Shown: positions 13,601-23,314 of the stretch, piece after piece
How positions within the stretch are numbered: position 1 is the stretch's first letter
Layout: each line of letters opens with the position of its first letter
Origin: Anas platyrhynchos
Taxonomy: Eukaryota; Chordata; Aves; Anseriformes; Anatidae
Length of the DNA stretch: 64,000 nucleotides
Reading direction: 5' to 3'
Assembly: GCF_047663525.1 (NCBI RefSeq)
Contig: NC_092599.1
Coordinates: 24,919,501-24,983,500, forward strand
Notes under the pieces: generated by a model
Databases searched by the model: none
Seen by the model: only the letters and a program-made list of their open reading frames with translations
Told to the model about the DNA's origin: nothing
Program-made: the position numbers and the translations under genes

Positions 13601-16600
13601 TGGTCCTATTGCTGATGTCCTATTGCATTGGTCACATTGCTGAGGTCACAATGATGAGGTCCTTTTGCTGAGGTCGTATTGCTGAGGTCGTATTGCTGAG
13701 GTCATATTGCTGAGGCCACAATGCTGAGGTCACAATGCTGAGGTCCTATTGTTGAGGTCCTATTTCTGAGGTCACAATGCTGAGGTCCTATTGCTAAGGT
13801 CACAATGCTGAGGTCCTATTGCTAAGGTCCTATTGCTGAGGTCCTATTGCTGAGGTCACAATACTGAGGTCCTATTGCTGAGGTCATACTGCTGAGGTCA
13901 CAATGCAGAGGTCCTATTGCTGAGGTCCTCTTGCTGAGGTCACAATTCAGAGGTCACAATGCTGAGGTCCTATTGCTGAGGTCCTATTGCTGAGGTCCTA
14001 TTGCTGAGGTCACAATTCTGAGGTCCTATTGTTGAGGTCCTATTGCTGAGGTCCTATTGCGGAGGTCACAATGCTGAGGTCCTGTTGCTGAGGTCCTATT
14101 GCTGAGGTCCTATTGCTGAGGTCCTATTGCTATGGTCCTATTGCTGAGGTCACAATGCTGAGGTCCTATTGCTGAGGTCCTGTTGCTGAGGTCCTATTGC
14201 TGAGGTCCTAATGATGAAGTCACAATGCTGAGGTCCTATTGCTGAGGTCACAATGCTGAGGTCCTATTGCTGAGGTCCTATTGCTGAGGTCACAATGCAG
14301 AGGTCACAATGCTGAGGTCCTATTGCTGAGGTCCTATTGCTGAGGTCACAATGCTGAGGTCACAATGCTGAGGTGGTATTTCTGAGGTCCTATTGCTGAG
14401 GTCCTTTTGCTGAGATCACAATGCTAAGGTCCTATTCCTGAGGTACTATTGCTGAGGTCACAGTGCTGAGGTCCTATTGCTGAGGTCCTATTGCTGAGGT
14501 CCTATTGCTGAGGTCCTATTGCTGAGGTCCTTTTGCTGAGGTCACAATGCTGAGGTCCTATTACTGAGGTCCTATTGCTGAGGTCCTATTTCTGAGGTCA
14601 CAATGCTAAGGTCCTATTGCTGAGGTACTATTGCTGAGGTCACAATGCTGAGGTCCTATTGCTGAGGTCCTATTGCTGAGGTCCTATTGCTGAGGTCGTT
14701 TTGCTGAGGTCACAATGCTGAGGTCCTATAGCTGAGGTCCTATAGCTGAGGTCCTATTGCTGAGGTCCTATTGCTGAGGTCACAATGCAGAGGTCCTATT
14801 GCTGAGGTCCTATTGCTGAGGTCCTATTGCTGAGGTCCTATTGCTGAGGTCACAATGCTGAGGTCCTATTGCTGAGGTCCTATTGCTGAGGTCCTATTGC
14901 TGAGGTCCTACTGCTGAGGTTACAATGCTGAGGTCACAATGCTGAGGTCCTATTGCTGAGGTCACAATGCTGACGTCACAATGCTGAGGTCCTATTGCTG
15001 AGGTCCTATTGTTGAGGTCCTAGTGATGAGGTCACAATGCTGAGGTCAGAATGCTGAGGTCCTACTGCTGTGGTACTATTGCTGAGGTCCTATTGCTGAG
15101 GTCACAATGCTGAGGTCACAATGCTGAGGTCACAATGCTGAGGTCCTACTGCTGTGGTCCTATTGCTGAGGTCCTATTGCTGAGGTCCTATTGCTGAGGT
15201 CCTATCTCTTAGGTCCTATCTCTTAGGTCCTATCGCTGAGGTCCTATTGCTGAGGTCACAATGCTGAGGTCACAATGCTGAGGTCCTATTGTTGAGGTCC
15301 TATTTCTGAGGTCACAATGCTGAGGTCCTATTGCTAAGGTCCTATTGCTGAGGTCACAATGCTTACGTCCTATTGCTGAGGTCACAATGCTGAGGTCCTA
15401 TTGCTGAGGTCCTATTGCTGAGGTCACAATGCAGAGGTCCTAATGCTGATGTCCTATTGCTGAGGTCCTATTGCTGAGGTCACAAGGCTGAGGTCCTATT
15501 GCTGAGGTCCTATTGCTGAGGTCACAATGCTGAGGTCACAATGCTGAGGTCACAATGCTGAGGTCCTATAGCTGAGGTACTATTTCTGAGGTCACAATGC
15601 AGAGGTCCTATTGCTGAGGTCCTGTTGCTGAGGTCACAATTATGAGGTCCTATTGCTGAGGTCCTATTGCTGAGGTCCTATTGCTGAGGTCACAATGCTG
15701 AGGTCACAATGCTGAGGTCACAATGCTGAGGTCCTATAGCTGAGGTCCTATTGCTGAGGTCACAAAGCTGAGGTCACAATGCTGAGGTCCTATTGCTGAG
15801 GTCCTAATCCTGAGGTCACAATAACTGAGGTCACAATGCTGAGGTCCTATTGCTGAGGTCCTATTGCTGAGGTCCTATTGCTGAGGTCACAATGCAGAGA
15901 TCACAATGCTGAGGTCCTCTAGCTTAGGTCCTATTGCTGAGGTCACAAAGCTGAGGTCCTATTGCTGAGGTCCTATTGCTGAGGTCACAATGCTGAGGTC
16001 CTATTGCTGAGGTCCTATTGCTGAGGTCCTGTTGCTTAGGTCACAATGCTGAGGTCCTATTGCTGAGGTCCTATTGCTGAGGTCCTTTTGCTGAGGTCAC
16101 AATGCAGAGGTCACAATGCTGAGGTCCTATTGCTGAGGTCATAATAACTGAGGTCACAATGCTGAGGTCCTATTGCTGAGGTCCTATTGCTGAGGTCCTG
16201 TTGCTTAGGTCACAATGCTCAGGTCCTATTGCTGAGGTCCTCTTGCTGAGGTCCTATTGCTGAGGTCACAATGCTGAGGTCCTATTGCTGAGGTCCTATT
16301 GCTGAGGTCACAATGCTGAGATCACAATGCTGAGGTCCTATTGCTGAGGTCCTATTGCTGAAGTCCTATTTCTGAGGTCACAATGCCGAGGTCACAGTGC
16401 TGAGGTCACAATGCTGAGGTCCTATTGCTGAGGTCCTATTGCTGAGGTCACAATGCTGAGGTCCTATTGCTGAGGTCCTATTGCTGAGGTCACAATGTTG
16501 AGGTCAGAATGCAGAGGTCCTATTTCTGAGGTCCTATTTCTGAGGTCCTATTCCTGAGGTCCTATTCCTGAGGTCCTATTGCTGAGGTCCTATTGCTGAG

Positions 16601-17280
16601 GTCACATTGCTGAGGTCCTATTCCTGAGGTCACAGTGCTGAGGTCCTATTGCTGAGGTCCTATTGCTGAGGTCCAATTCTTGAGGTCACAATGCTGAGGT
16701 CCTAATGCTGATGTCCTATTGCTGAGGTCCTATTGCTGAGGTCACAAGGCTGAGGTCCTATTGCTGAGGTCCTATTGCTGAGGTCCTATTGCTGAGGTCA
16801 CAATGCTGAGGTCACAATGCAGAGGTCCTATAGCTGAGGTCCTATTGCTGAGGTCCTATTGCTGAGGTCACAATGCAGAGGTCCTATTGCTGAGGTCCTA
16901 TTGCGGAGGTCCTATAGCGGAGGTCCTATTGATGAGCTCACAATGCTGAGGTCCTATTTCTGAGGTCCTATTGCTGAGGTCACAATGCTGAGGTCCTATT
17001 TCTGAGGTCCTATTTCTGAGGTCCTATTGCTGAGGCCTTATTGCTGAGGTCCTATTGCTGAGGTCCTATTGCTGAGGTCACAAAGCTGAGGTCACAATGC
17101 TGAGGTCCTATTGCTGAGGTCCTATTGCTGAGGTCACAATAACTGAGGTCACAATGCTGAGGTCCTATTGCTGAGGTCCTATTTCTGAGGTCCTATTGCT
17201 TAGGTCACAATGCTGAGGTCACAATGCTGAGGTCCTATTGCTGAGGTCACAATGCTGAGGTCCTATTGCTGAGGTCACAA

Positions 17281-17420
17281 TGCCGAGGTCCTAATGTTGA
17301 GGTCCTATTGCTGAGGTCGCAATGCTGAGGTCCTATTGCTGAGGTCACAATGCCGAGGTCCTAATGTTGAGGTCCTATTGCTGAGGTCGCAATGCTGAGG
17401 TCCTAATGTTGAGGTCCTAT
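17281..17420. repeat. 70-bp (5-unit) tandem duplication
   Basis: The variant order tgccgaggtc, ctaatgttga, ctgaggtcgc is repeated with a 70-bp period starting at 17281 and 17351, with a further partial copy after it. It is a small, recent higher-order repeat close to the array edge. Confidence 0.85.
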
Positions 17421-18338
17421 TGCTGAGGTCATATTGCTGAGGTCACAATGCTGAGTTCCTATTGCTGAGGTCACAATGCTGAGGTCCTATTGCTGAGGTC
17501 CTATTGCTGAGGTCGCAATGATGAGGTCCTATTGCTGAGGTCCTATTGCTGAGGTTACAATGCTGAGGTGCTATTGCTGAGGTCACAATGCTGAGGTCAC
17601 AATGCTGAGGTCCTAATGATGAGGTCATATTGCTGAGGTCCTATTGCTGAGGTCACAATGCTGAGATCACAATGCTGAGGTCCTATTGCTGAGGTCCTAT
17701 TGCTGAGGTTACAATGCTGAGGTCCTAATGCTGATGTCCTATTGCTGAGGTCCTCTTGCTGAGGTCCTATTGCTGAGGTCCTATTGCTGAGGTCACAATG
17801 CTGAGGTCCTATTGCTGAGGTCCTATTGCTGATGTCCTATATTTGAGGTCACAATGCTGAGGTCACAATGCTGAGGTCCTATTGCTGAGGTCCTATTGCT
17901 GAGGTCACAATGCTGAGGTTACAATGCTGAGGTCCTATTGTTGAGATCACAATGCTGAGGTCCTATTGCTAAGGTCTTACTGTTGAGGTCACAATGCTGA
18001 GGCCCTATTGCTTAGGTCCTATTGCTGAGGTCACAATGCTGAGGTCCTATTACTGAGGTCCTACTGCTGAGGTCACAATGCTGAGGTCCTATTGCTTAGG
18101 TCCTATTGCTGAGGTCACAATGCTGAGGTCACAGTGCTGAGGCCCTATTGATGAGGTCCTATTGCTGAGTTCACAATGCTGAGGTCCTATTGCTGACGTC
18201 CTATTGTTGAGGTCCTATTGCTGAGGTCCCAATGCTGAGGTCCTATTGCTGAGGTCCTATTGCTGAGGTCCTATTGCTGAGGTCACATTGCTGAGGTCCT
18301 ATTTCTGAGGTCCTATTGCTGAGGTCCTATTGCTAAGG

Positions 18339-18933
18339 TGTCCTGGTTTCAGTTAGAACAGAATTAATTTTTTTCATAGTAGCTGGTGGAATGCTGTGTT
18401 TTGGCTTAGGATGAGAAGAGTGCTGATCACACCCCAATGCTTTAATTGTTGCAGAGCAGTGCTTATACTAAGCCAAGGACATTTCAGCCTTTTGCTCTGT
18501 CCTGCCAATGGGCAGGCTGGGGGTGCAGTAAGAGGTGGGAGGGGACAGACCCAGGACAGGTGACCCAAACTAGCCAAAGGGGTATTCCATACCATCTGAC
18601 GTCATGCTAAACAATATATAGGGGTGGCTAGCCGGGGGGAGGGGGCCGGACTGCTCGGGGTTAGGCTGGGCATCGGTCAGCGAGTGGTAAGCAATTGCAT
18701 TGTGCATCACTTGTTTGTACATACTATTATTACTTTCGTATTATCGCTATTGTATCATTATTATTATTATTATTATTATTATCATTATTATGATTTTTCT
18801 GTCTTATTAAACTGTCTTTATCTCAACTCACGGGCTTCACTTTCCATTTCTCTCCCCCGTCCCAGAGAGGGAGGGGGGAGGGTGAGCGAACGGCTGCGTG
18901 GTGTTTAACTGCCGGCCGGGTTAAACCACGACA
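18339..18933 (+). repeat. 5' LTR of the ERVK-type element (family A, copy 1)
   Basis: 595-bp LTR beginning tgtcctggtttcag and ending ccacgaca (TG...CA). It carries a perfect CRE palindrome (18597-18604), a TATA-like aatatata (18613-18620), an expanding ATT microsatellite (about 18750-18795) and an attaaa polyadenylation-type signal near 18806. Three relatives occur in the window: the partial copy at 20797, the reverse solo LTR at 24129 and the degraded copy at 56352. Short tyrosine-rich frames in these LTRs are translations of the ATT microsatellite. Confidence 0.92.
18597..18620 (+). promoter_or_regulatory. LTR promoter: CRE palindrome plus TATA box
   Basis: TGACGTCA at 18597-18604 is a perfect cAMP-response element (CREB/ATF/AP-1 family site). 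It is followed 8 bp later by aatatata, a TATA-like element, and then GC-rich sequence where transcription would begin. The same CRE is kept in the reverse-oriented solo LTR near 24466-24473. Promoter activity is inferred. Confidence 0.65.
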
Positions 18934-18940
18934 GTCTTTC

Positions 18941-18958
18941 TGGCGCCCAACGTGGGGC
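18941..18958 (+). other. Retroviral primer binding site, tRNA-Lys type
   Basis: tggcgcccaacgtggggc lies 7 bp after the LTR end. It matches the 3' end complement of lysine tRNA (Lys1,2 type) used by ERVK/betaretroviral elements, which supports classifying this element as ERVK-like. Confidence 0.85.
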
Positions 18959-19049
18959 CCGAAAGGTTGAGATAATGGCAGATCTGACCAGAGTGTGTTA
19001 AACTAAAACTGGTGTAAGGATTAGACCTGCTTAATAGTCACTTGTCATA

Positions 19050-21059
19050 ATGCTGATTGCTTTAATCTCAACTCTGCTGCGCCTGTTTTCCAAATTGAGT
19101 ATTATAGTACATTATTTTCCGTATTTGCTCTCTGTCGTGTTGTTTATCCTCTCCGGGCCCTGGTTTCAGATCATTATGGTACTGTGTGTTGTAGCAATGG
19201 CTTATGAGACGATAAGATATCTGGTCATGACTCTAACTCTTTATTTGTATTCAGTAACATCGTCGACTCTGTACTTTGGAAACTGTATCTTGGAAACTAT
19301 TAGCAATTATTCCTATTGTTTTTTTCCATTAGGGAGTCAATCTGTGGAGGGGAAAGGGGAGGATATTTTTCCTTACTTGCTTACTCTCCCTTTCTCCTTC
19401 ACCACCCCTGTATCCTCCTGGATCACTCTGCCTTCCTCCTTCACCACCCTCTTATCCCCTGAGCTTGTCACAATAGCTCTCCAAGATACTGAATATTCTT
19501 GGGATACTCAGACCACCATAGTCTTGTTGTTCTGCCTCCTGAATGCACTTCAGGTTCTGCTTAAAGTTAAACAATTACTTAGGAAGCTCATCCGGAGATC
19601 TGCCCGGAGGCAGTATAGTTGTGGGTGGCAGGGAGTATGGGTGGATATGGGCAGGCATCTAGAGCAGTTGGCACCCCCAGTGTGTTGGAAATTCACCCCT
19701 GAGCAATGGCAAAATCCTCAAAAACTGGCAGAATGCTTGAAAAAAAGGTGTCATGATGCTGGCAGTTCCAAAGTAACACAAACCATTGTAACGTGCTGGG
19801 GCCTGGCTCATGCCTATCGAGCTGCCATTGATACTGCTATCAACTTAGTGACAGACCCTGCGGCCACTCCAAGCCCTGTGACAGATCCAACGGCCACTGT
19901 GACCCCTACGGTGGACTCTGCAGCTGCTCCAGTCCCAGTTCCTGCAGCCGCTCCAGTCCCAGTTCCTGCAGCCACTCCAGTCCCAGTTCCTGCAGCCGCT
20001 CCAGTCCCAGCTCCTGCAGCCGCTCCAGCTCCAGCTCCTGCACCCGCTCCAGTTCGAGCTCCGGCTGCTACTCCAGTCCCAGTTCCTGCAACTGCTCCAG
20101 CTCCAGCTCCTGCAGCCGCTCCAGCTCCAGCTCCTGCAACTGCTCCAGCTCCAGCTCCTGCAGCCGCTACAGCTCCGGTTCCTGCAACTGCTCCAGCTCC
20201 TGCAGCCGCTCCAGCTCCTGTGGCTGTGTCAGAGAAACGAGCTGTAGCAGTGCAAGTTGACCCTGCAGAGGGTATTCCAACCTCTGTGGCAGACCCTGTA
20301 ACAAAGTCAGAGAAACGAGCAGTAGCAGTGCAAGCTGCCCCTGTAGAGAAGGTGAAAAAATGGTATAGAGAGTCAGGTCGTTTAGAACGCAGAGAGTCTT
20401 CTGCCAATCCAGGTGAGGCTTCTGCCAAAACTAGGTATAGAGATGACGAAGATGACGACGATGCTGGGCCATCAAGGATTCAGGAGGAGGAAGATGAGGA
20501 TGCCGAAAAATCAACAGTAACTACCCGAAGCCTAAACGAGCGCGAGCTACGAGATGTGCGAAAAGATTTTGGTCGCTGTATAGGTGAGCAGCTTGTCACC
20601 TGGCTGCTCCGGTGCTGGGACTCTGGAGCCAATTGTGTGGAATTAGACGGCAGGGAAGCCAAGCGGCTGGGATCCCTTGCTCGAGACGACGGCATTGACA
20701 GAGCAATTGCAGATGGAGCACAATCCACCAGCCTCTGGAGGCGTCTCCTCTCAGCTGTGAGGGAAAGGTATCCCTTCAAGGAAGAACTTCAAGGAAGAGG
20801 GGGCCGGACTGCTCGGGGTGAGGCTGGGCATCGGTCAGCGAGTGGTGAGCAATTGCATTGTGCATCACTTGTTTGTACATATTATTATTATTTCCCTATT
20901 ATCACCATTGTATTATTATTGTTATTATTATTTTGTTATTATTATTTTCCTGTCTTATTAAACTGTCTTTATCTCAACTCACGGGCTTCACTTTCCATTT
21001 CTCTCCCCCGTCCCAGAGAGGGAGGGGGGAGGGTGAGCGAACGGCTGCGTGGTGTTTAA
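19050..21059 (+). CDS. gag: ERVK-type Gag N-terminal part with transmembrane leader, reading into the LTR
   Basis: A 669-codon frame is open from ATG 19050 to the stop in the 3' LTR. Residues 1-75 are strongly hydrophobic with two or three possible membrane spans, and another hydrophobic stretch lies near 155-180, followed by a basic patch (RKLIRRSARR). Residues about 280-405 are proline/alanine-rich imperfect repeats (PVPAA-type). Acidic stretches follow. The segment from about 490 to 580, containing ERELRDVRKDFGR and SLWRRLLSAVRERYPF, resembles the Gag segment preceding capsid in avian ERVK elements. From about residue 583 the frame is LTR-derived and meaningless as Gag. There is no N-terminal glycine for myristoylation, so membrane targeting by spanning segments is inferred. 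Capsid, nucleocapsid and everything downstream are deleted. The reverse-strand 204-codon frame here is a shadow of the Pro/Ala repeat. Confidence 0.7.
   Translation: MLIALISTLLRLFSKLSIIVHYFPYLLSVVLFILSGPWFQIIMVLCVVAMAYETIRYLVMTLTLYLYSVTSSTLYFGNCILETISNYSYCFFPLGSQSVEGKGEDIFPYLLTLPFSFTTPVSSWITLPSSFTTLLSPELVTIALQDTEYSWDTQTTIVLLFCLLNALQVLLKVKQLLRKLIRRSARRQYSCGWQGVWVDMGRHLEQLAPPVCWKFTPEQWQNPQKLAECLKKRCHDAGSSKVTQTIVTCWGLAHAYRAAIDTAINLVTDPAATPSPVTDPTATVTPTVDSAAAPVPVPAAAPVPVPAATPVPVPAAAPVPAPAAAPAPAPAPAPVRAPAATPVPVPATAPAPAPAAAPAPAPATAPAPAPAAATAPVPATAPAPAAAPAPVAVSEKRAVAVQVDPAEGIPTSVADPVTKSEKRAVAVQAAPVEKVKKWYRESGRLERRESSANPGEASAKTRYRDDEDDDDAGPSRIQEEEDEDAEKSTVTTRSLNERELRDVRKDFGRCIGEQLVTWLLRCWDSGANCVELDGREAKRLGSLARDDGIDRAIADGAQSTSLWRRLLSAVRERYPFKEELQGRGGRTARGEAGHRSASGEQLHCASLVCTYYYYFPIITIVLLLLLLFCYYYFPVLLNCLYLNSRASLSISLPRPREGGGRVSERLRGV
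19915..20225 (+). repeat. Pro/Ala-coding minisatellite inside gag
   Basis: Degenerate repeats of about 24-30 bp (gctccagtcccagttcctgc and similar) encode alternating proline, alanine and valine. The open frame is kept throughout, which suggests the repeat expanded while the frame was still coding. It probably forms a flexible extended linker. Confidence 0.85.
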
Positions 21060-21084
21060 CTGCCGGCCGGGTTAAACCACGACA
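20797..21084 (+). repeat. Truncated 3' LTR of the ERVK-type element (family A, copy 2)
   Basis: This copy matches the 5' LTR from its gagggggccggactgctcgg segment to the terminal ccacgaca, and lacks roughly the first 300 bp (U3). The microsatellite is shorter and interrupted compared with copy 1. The join to gag at about 20796 is abrupt and marks the internal deletion. Confidence 0.9.
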
Positions 21085-21728
21085 TTACTGCATGGGATCA
21101 ATCATGCACGAGGAAGAGAGATTCCTTTTGAAGCTCCTGCTTAGAATAACAGTAGGGAGCGCTTCAGAAAGCCCAATGGATGTAGCTGTAGGGGGAAGGA
21201 GCTGAGCCTAAAGCCTTCCTGCCTCCAGCAGCGGCAAATCCTGAGCTCAGTTCCCACCAAGGTATCAAAACATGTAGTGAGCCAAGCTGAGTGTGGTCTG
21301 GTTGGAAGGTTAGCAATGAATATGGTCAACTGCTGTCCTGCCGGGCGGGCTACCCTCCTGGTGCTGCAACCAGTGGGGACAACACGGTGCCAGTTCCACA
21401 GAGATGCTGACCAGCGTCAAGGCGCTTGACCTGGTCTGCATGAAGGCAATTTCACATCACGAAAAGCAAAGATTTCCTCCAGTGACTCCCGAGCCAGCTC
21501 TCAGGTTCTCCTCTGCACCAGCGCTAAGACTTTTAATCCTCAGCCTGGCAGGTGTTGACAAACTTTGTAATCCTCGTCATTTAAAAAGAAGAGGGGAAAA
21601 AAATGCTGTTTCTTCTTATGGAATTAAAGCCAATGTGTAAAGAAATCCCCATTAATAGGGCAAATAATAAAACAGAGGGTTAACTCCGGCAGGGTGTCAG
21701 GTGGCTGCTGCTTACAGAAACAAGGTGG
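21085..21728. other. Anonymous sequence between two ERVs
   Basis: About 640 bp with no recognisable gene, repeat family or RNA. Short frames on both strands lack motifs. It forms the pre-insertion flank of the gammaretrovirus-like provirus, whose 4-bp target duplication starts at 21729. Confidence 0.5.
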
Positions 21729-21732
21729 ATAC

Positions 21733-22305
21733 TGATTAAGGAGGTATTGGGGAGGCATTGGGGAGGCAAGGACAATCCCCAGACAAGGACTGTATATCTC
21801 GAAACAAGACACTGGAACTCATGATAAGGAAGCGGCAGACGGACAGAGAAACAAACGTAAGGACTATAAATCTCAAAACTGGACATTGGAATTCATTATA
21901 AAGATACAACAAACGGAAGAATTGGCAACAACCAGCTCTCGCAATTAAGAAACGTGCCAATTCAGCAGATTCCTGACCAAAGGTGAAAAGTACACTGTGA
22001 GGAAGACTCGGGGTCTTCCTCCCAAAGACCCCTGCCCACGTCCCAAAGACCCCTGCCCACAATTCTTGGGAGGCTCTACGCAGGCGCAAGGTGCCAAAAG
22101 GCTAATTAGCATGAGAAGCGAGGGAAGGCGGGGATAGGTAATGCATATGTATAGGCGCTTGTAGAATATTGAGAGATTGATTGTATAAATTCAAGACTGC
22201 TTTCCGCTTTGGGTATGCACGATAGGTGGAGAGATCCCCCGTGCATCCAGCGCTGCAATAAAGAATATACCACTTAAAGGAATTTCAGCTTCGATCTTTG
22301 AATCA
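21733..22305 (+). repeat. 5' LTR of the gammaretrovirus-like provirus
   Basis: 573 bp, begins tgattaagg and ends aatca. A TATA-like tgtataaattc lies near 22183, and the polyadenylation signal aataaa is at about 22258. Differences from the 3' LTR are few: cgtgcc against catgcc, a missing cat, one a/c change near aagaatatacc, and two changes near the 3' end. Confidence 0.95.
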
Positions 22306-22308
22306 ATC

Positions 22309-22326
22309 TGGCACCCCAGATGGGAC
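22309..22326 (+). other. Candidate primer binding site
   Basis: tggcaccccagatgggac begins 3 bp after the 5' LTR, where a primer binding site is expected. It starts with TGG, as the CCA end of a tRNA requires. I cannot assign the tRNA with confidence by eye. Confidence 0.55.
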
Positions 22327-22502
22327 TACCTCTCTGCCGGTCCGCAGGACCCGCTGGGGACAGGACTCCCTAGGGTACCCCCGGGATTTCCCGGAGGGAC
22401 TCCTCAACTCACCGGATCACTGCGGAGGCAGACAAGGACCCCATCATTGTAAGTGAGTATATTCTTTATTCTGGTTTGGTTTTCTGGTAGACCGGTCATC
22501 TG

Positions 22503-22722
22503 GGACTGTCCAGTAAGTCGGAAGGTGACTTCTGCAGGACAGTATTTGGTATATACTTTGTGGTTAGTACCACAAGTATATCTGGGGACCTTGAGGTCCA
22601 TCTGTATCTGGAACTGTCTGTAAGTCGGAAGGTGATCTTCTGCGAGGCAGTGTTTGGTATATACTTTGTGGTAAGCACCATAAGTATATTTGGGGACCTT
22701 AAGGAAAGAGCTCGCTTTAAGG
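22503..22722 (+). repeat. Tandem duplication in the proviral leader (about 110 bp, two copies)
   Basis: Copies start at 22503 (ggactgtccagtaagtcgg) and 22610 (ggaactgtctgtaagtcgg). Each contains tttggtatatactttgtgg and an agtatat.tggggacctt segment. They have diverged by several substitutions and small indels, so this duplication is older than the LTR pair suggests. Confidence 0.85.
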
Positions 22723-22746
22723 TCCATCTGGAATTGTGTTGATTAT

Positions 22747-22990
22747 TTCGGTTTTCTGACTCATGGAGTATGGTATTTAACTCTGGTTATTGTTACTGTG
22801 ATTTTGGCTATTTTTCTGGTGGTAATAGTAGGTTCGTGGCATTGTTATAAGAAAGATATCGTTATGGTGTTACACAGTTCGGTTTTCTGACTTATCGCAT
22901 GTGGAATTTGACTCTGACTATTGTTATTGTGATTTTAGCAATATTGCTGGTAATAGTAGCTTTGTGACATCGCTACTGAAAGATATTGCG
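22747..22990 (+). repeat. Second leader duplication encoding a hydrophobic segment
   Basis: Two copies start at ttcggttttctgac (22747 and 22878) and continue through ttattgtgattttag-like sequence to gaaagatat. Read in one frame, the first gives a strongly hydrophobic valine/isoleucine-rich run preceded by YLTL, and the second gives the similar NLTLTIVIVILAILLVIV. This resembles a single membrane span and recalls upstream membrane-anchored leader peptides of gammaretroviral gag, but no continuous frame joins it to gag here. Confidence 0.6.
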
Positions 22991-23071
22991 TGCCTGTAAT
23001 TTTGTGAGTGATACGTTTTTGTGATACGCTTTTGTAAGTAACACGTGTATTCTGAAAGTGTAAACTGGAAA

Positions 23072-23314
23072 ATGGGGGGGCGAGTAAGCAGTGAAATTCC
23101 TAAGAAAAGTGCGTTAGGATGTGTTTTGAGTCACTGGAAGGATATTGGAGGATCTGCCGGTGGAAGTGTGAACAGGAAAACATTGATAAAATATTGTAAT
23201 CAATGGTGGCCGCTTTATAAGCTGGAATGTGGAGAAAAGTGGCCCCTAAATGGAACTTTAAACTCTAATGTTTTGCTACAGTTAATGTTGGTTTTGAGAA
23301 GGAGAATAGGATGA
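23072..23314 (+). pseudogene. gag: Gag matrix fragment of the gammaretrovirus-like provirus
   Basis: ATG 23072 opens a frame starting MGGRVSS, with the N-terminal glycine used for myristoylation in gammaretroviral matrix. The motif LSHWKDIGG followed by NQWWPLY and WPLNGTLN matches the matrix fold pattern of this group (HWKD...WP...G.FN). The frame stops at 23314. Downstream to about 24010 only fragments survive: a capsid-like ETPMEFLDQL stretch near 23820 is followed by a stop. The ATG at 23045 in the same frame is upstream of the conserved start and is probably not used. Confidence 0.75.

Larger units (their letters stand above)
1..18338. repeat. 14-bp minisatellite array, left block
   Basis: Continuous tandem array of a 14-bp unit, about 1,300 copies. 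Two main variants alternate irregularly: A (ctgaggtcctattg) and B (ctgaggtcacaatg). They share ctgaggtc and the final t and g, and differ in the 5' part of the second half. Minor variants include ctgatgtc, ctgacgtc, cagaggtc, cttacgtc and tcgtattg. The array starts before the window and stops abruptly at the ERVK LTR at 18339. Short open frames on either strand are only the 42-bp (14-codon) periodic translation of three units and are not genes. The array is almost free of CpG apart from point variants. Confidence 0.97.
18339..21084 (+). mobile_element. ERVK-type (betaretrovirus-like) endogenous retrovirus, internally deleted
   Basis: The element consists of a full 5' LTR (18339-18933), a primer binding site of the lysine-tRNA type just downstream, a leader, a long gag-like open frame from 19050, and a 3' LTR that starts midway through the LTR sequence at about 20797. 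The rest of gag, all of pro, pol and env, and the first half of the 3' LTR are missing, so one deletion appears to join gag to the 3' LTR. The left edge abuts the minisatellite (...gctaagg) and the right edge abuts anonymous DNA (ttactgc...). No target-site duplication is visible, so one or both flanks have been rearranged since insertion. Confidence 0.9.

Noticed and set aside
1-18338. CRISPR-like array
   Set aside because: Units are directly tandem at 14 bp with no unique spacers; it is a eukaryotic minisatellite.
1-18338. SOX-type sites (ACAAT) in B units
   Set aside because: The core is present but the preceding base does not fit the usual consensus; the nuclear-receptor half-site is the better match.
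19814-20428. 204-codon minus-strand Ala/Gly/Thr-rich frame
   Set aside because: Exact shadow of the Pro/Ala repeat in gag on the plus strand; low-complexity, no independent signal.
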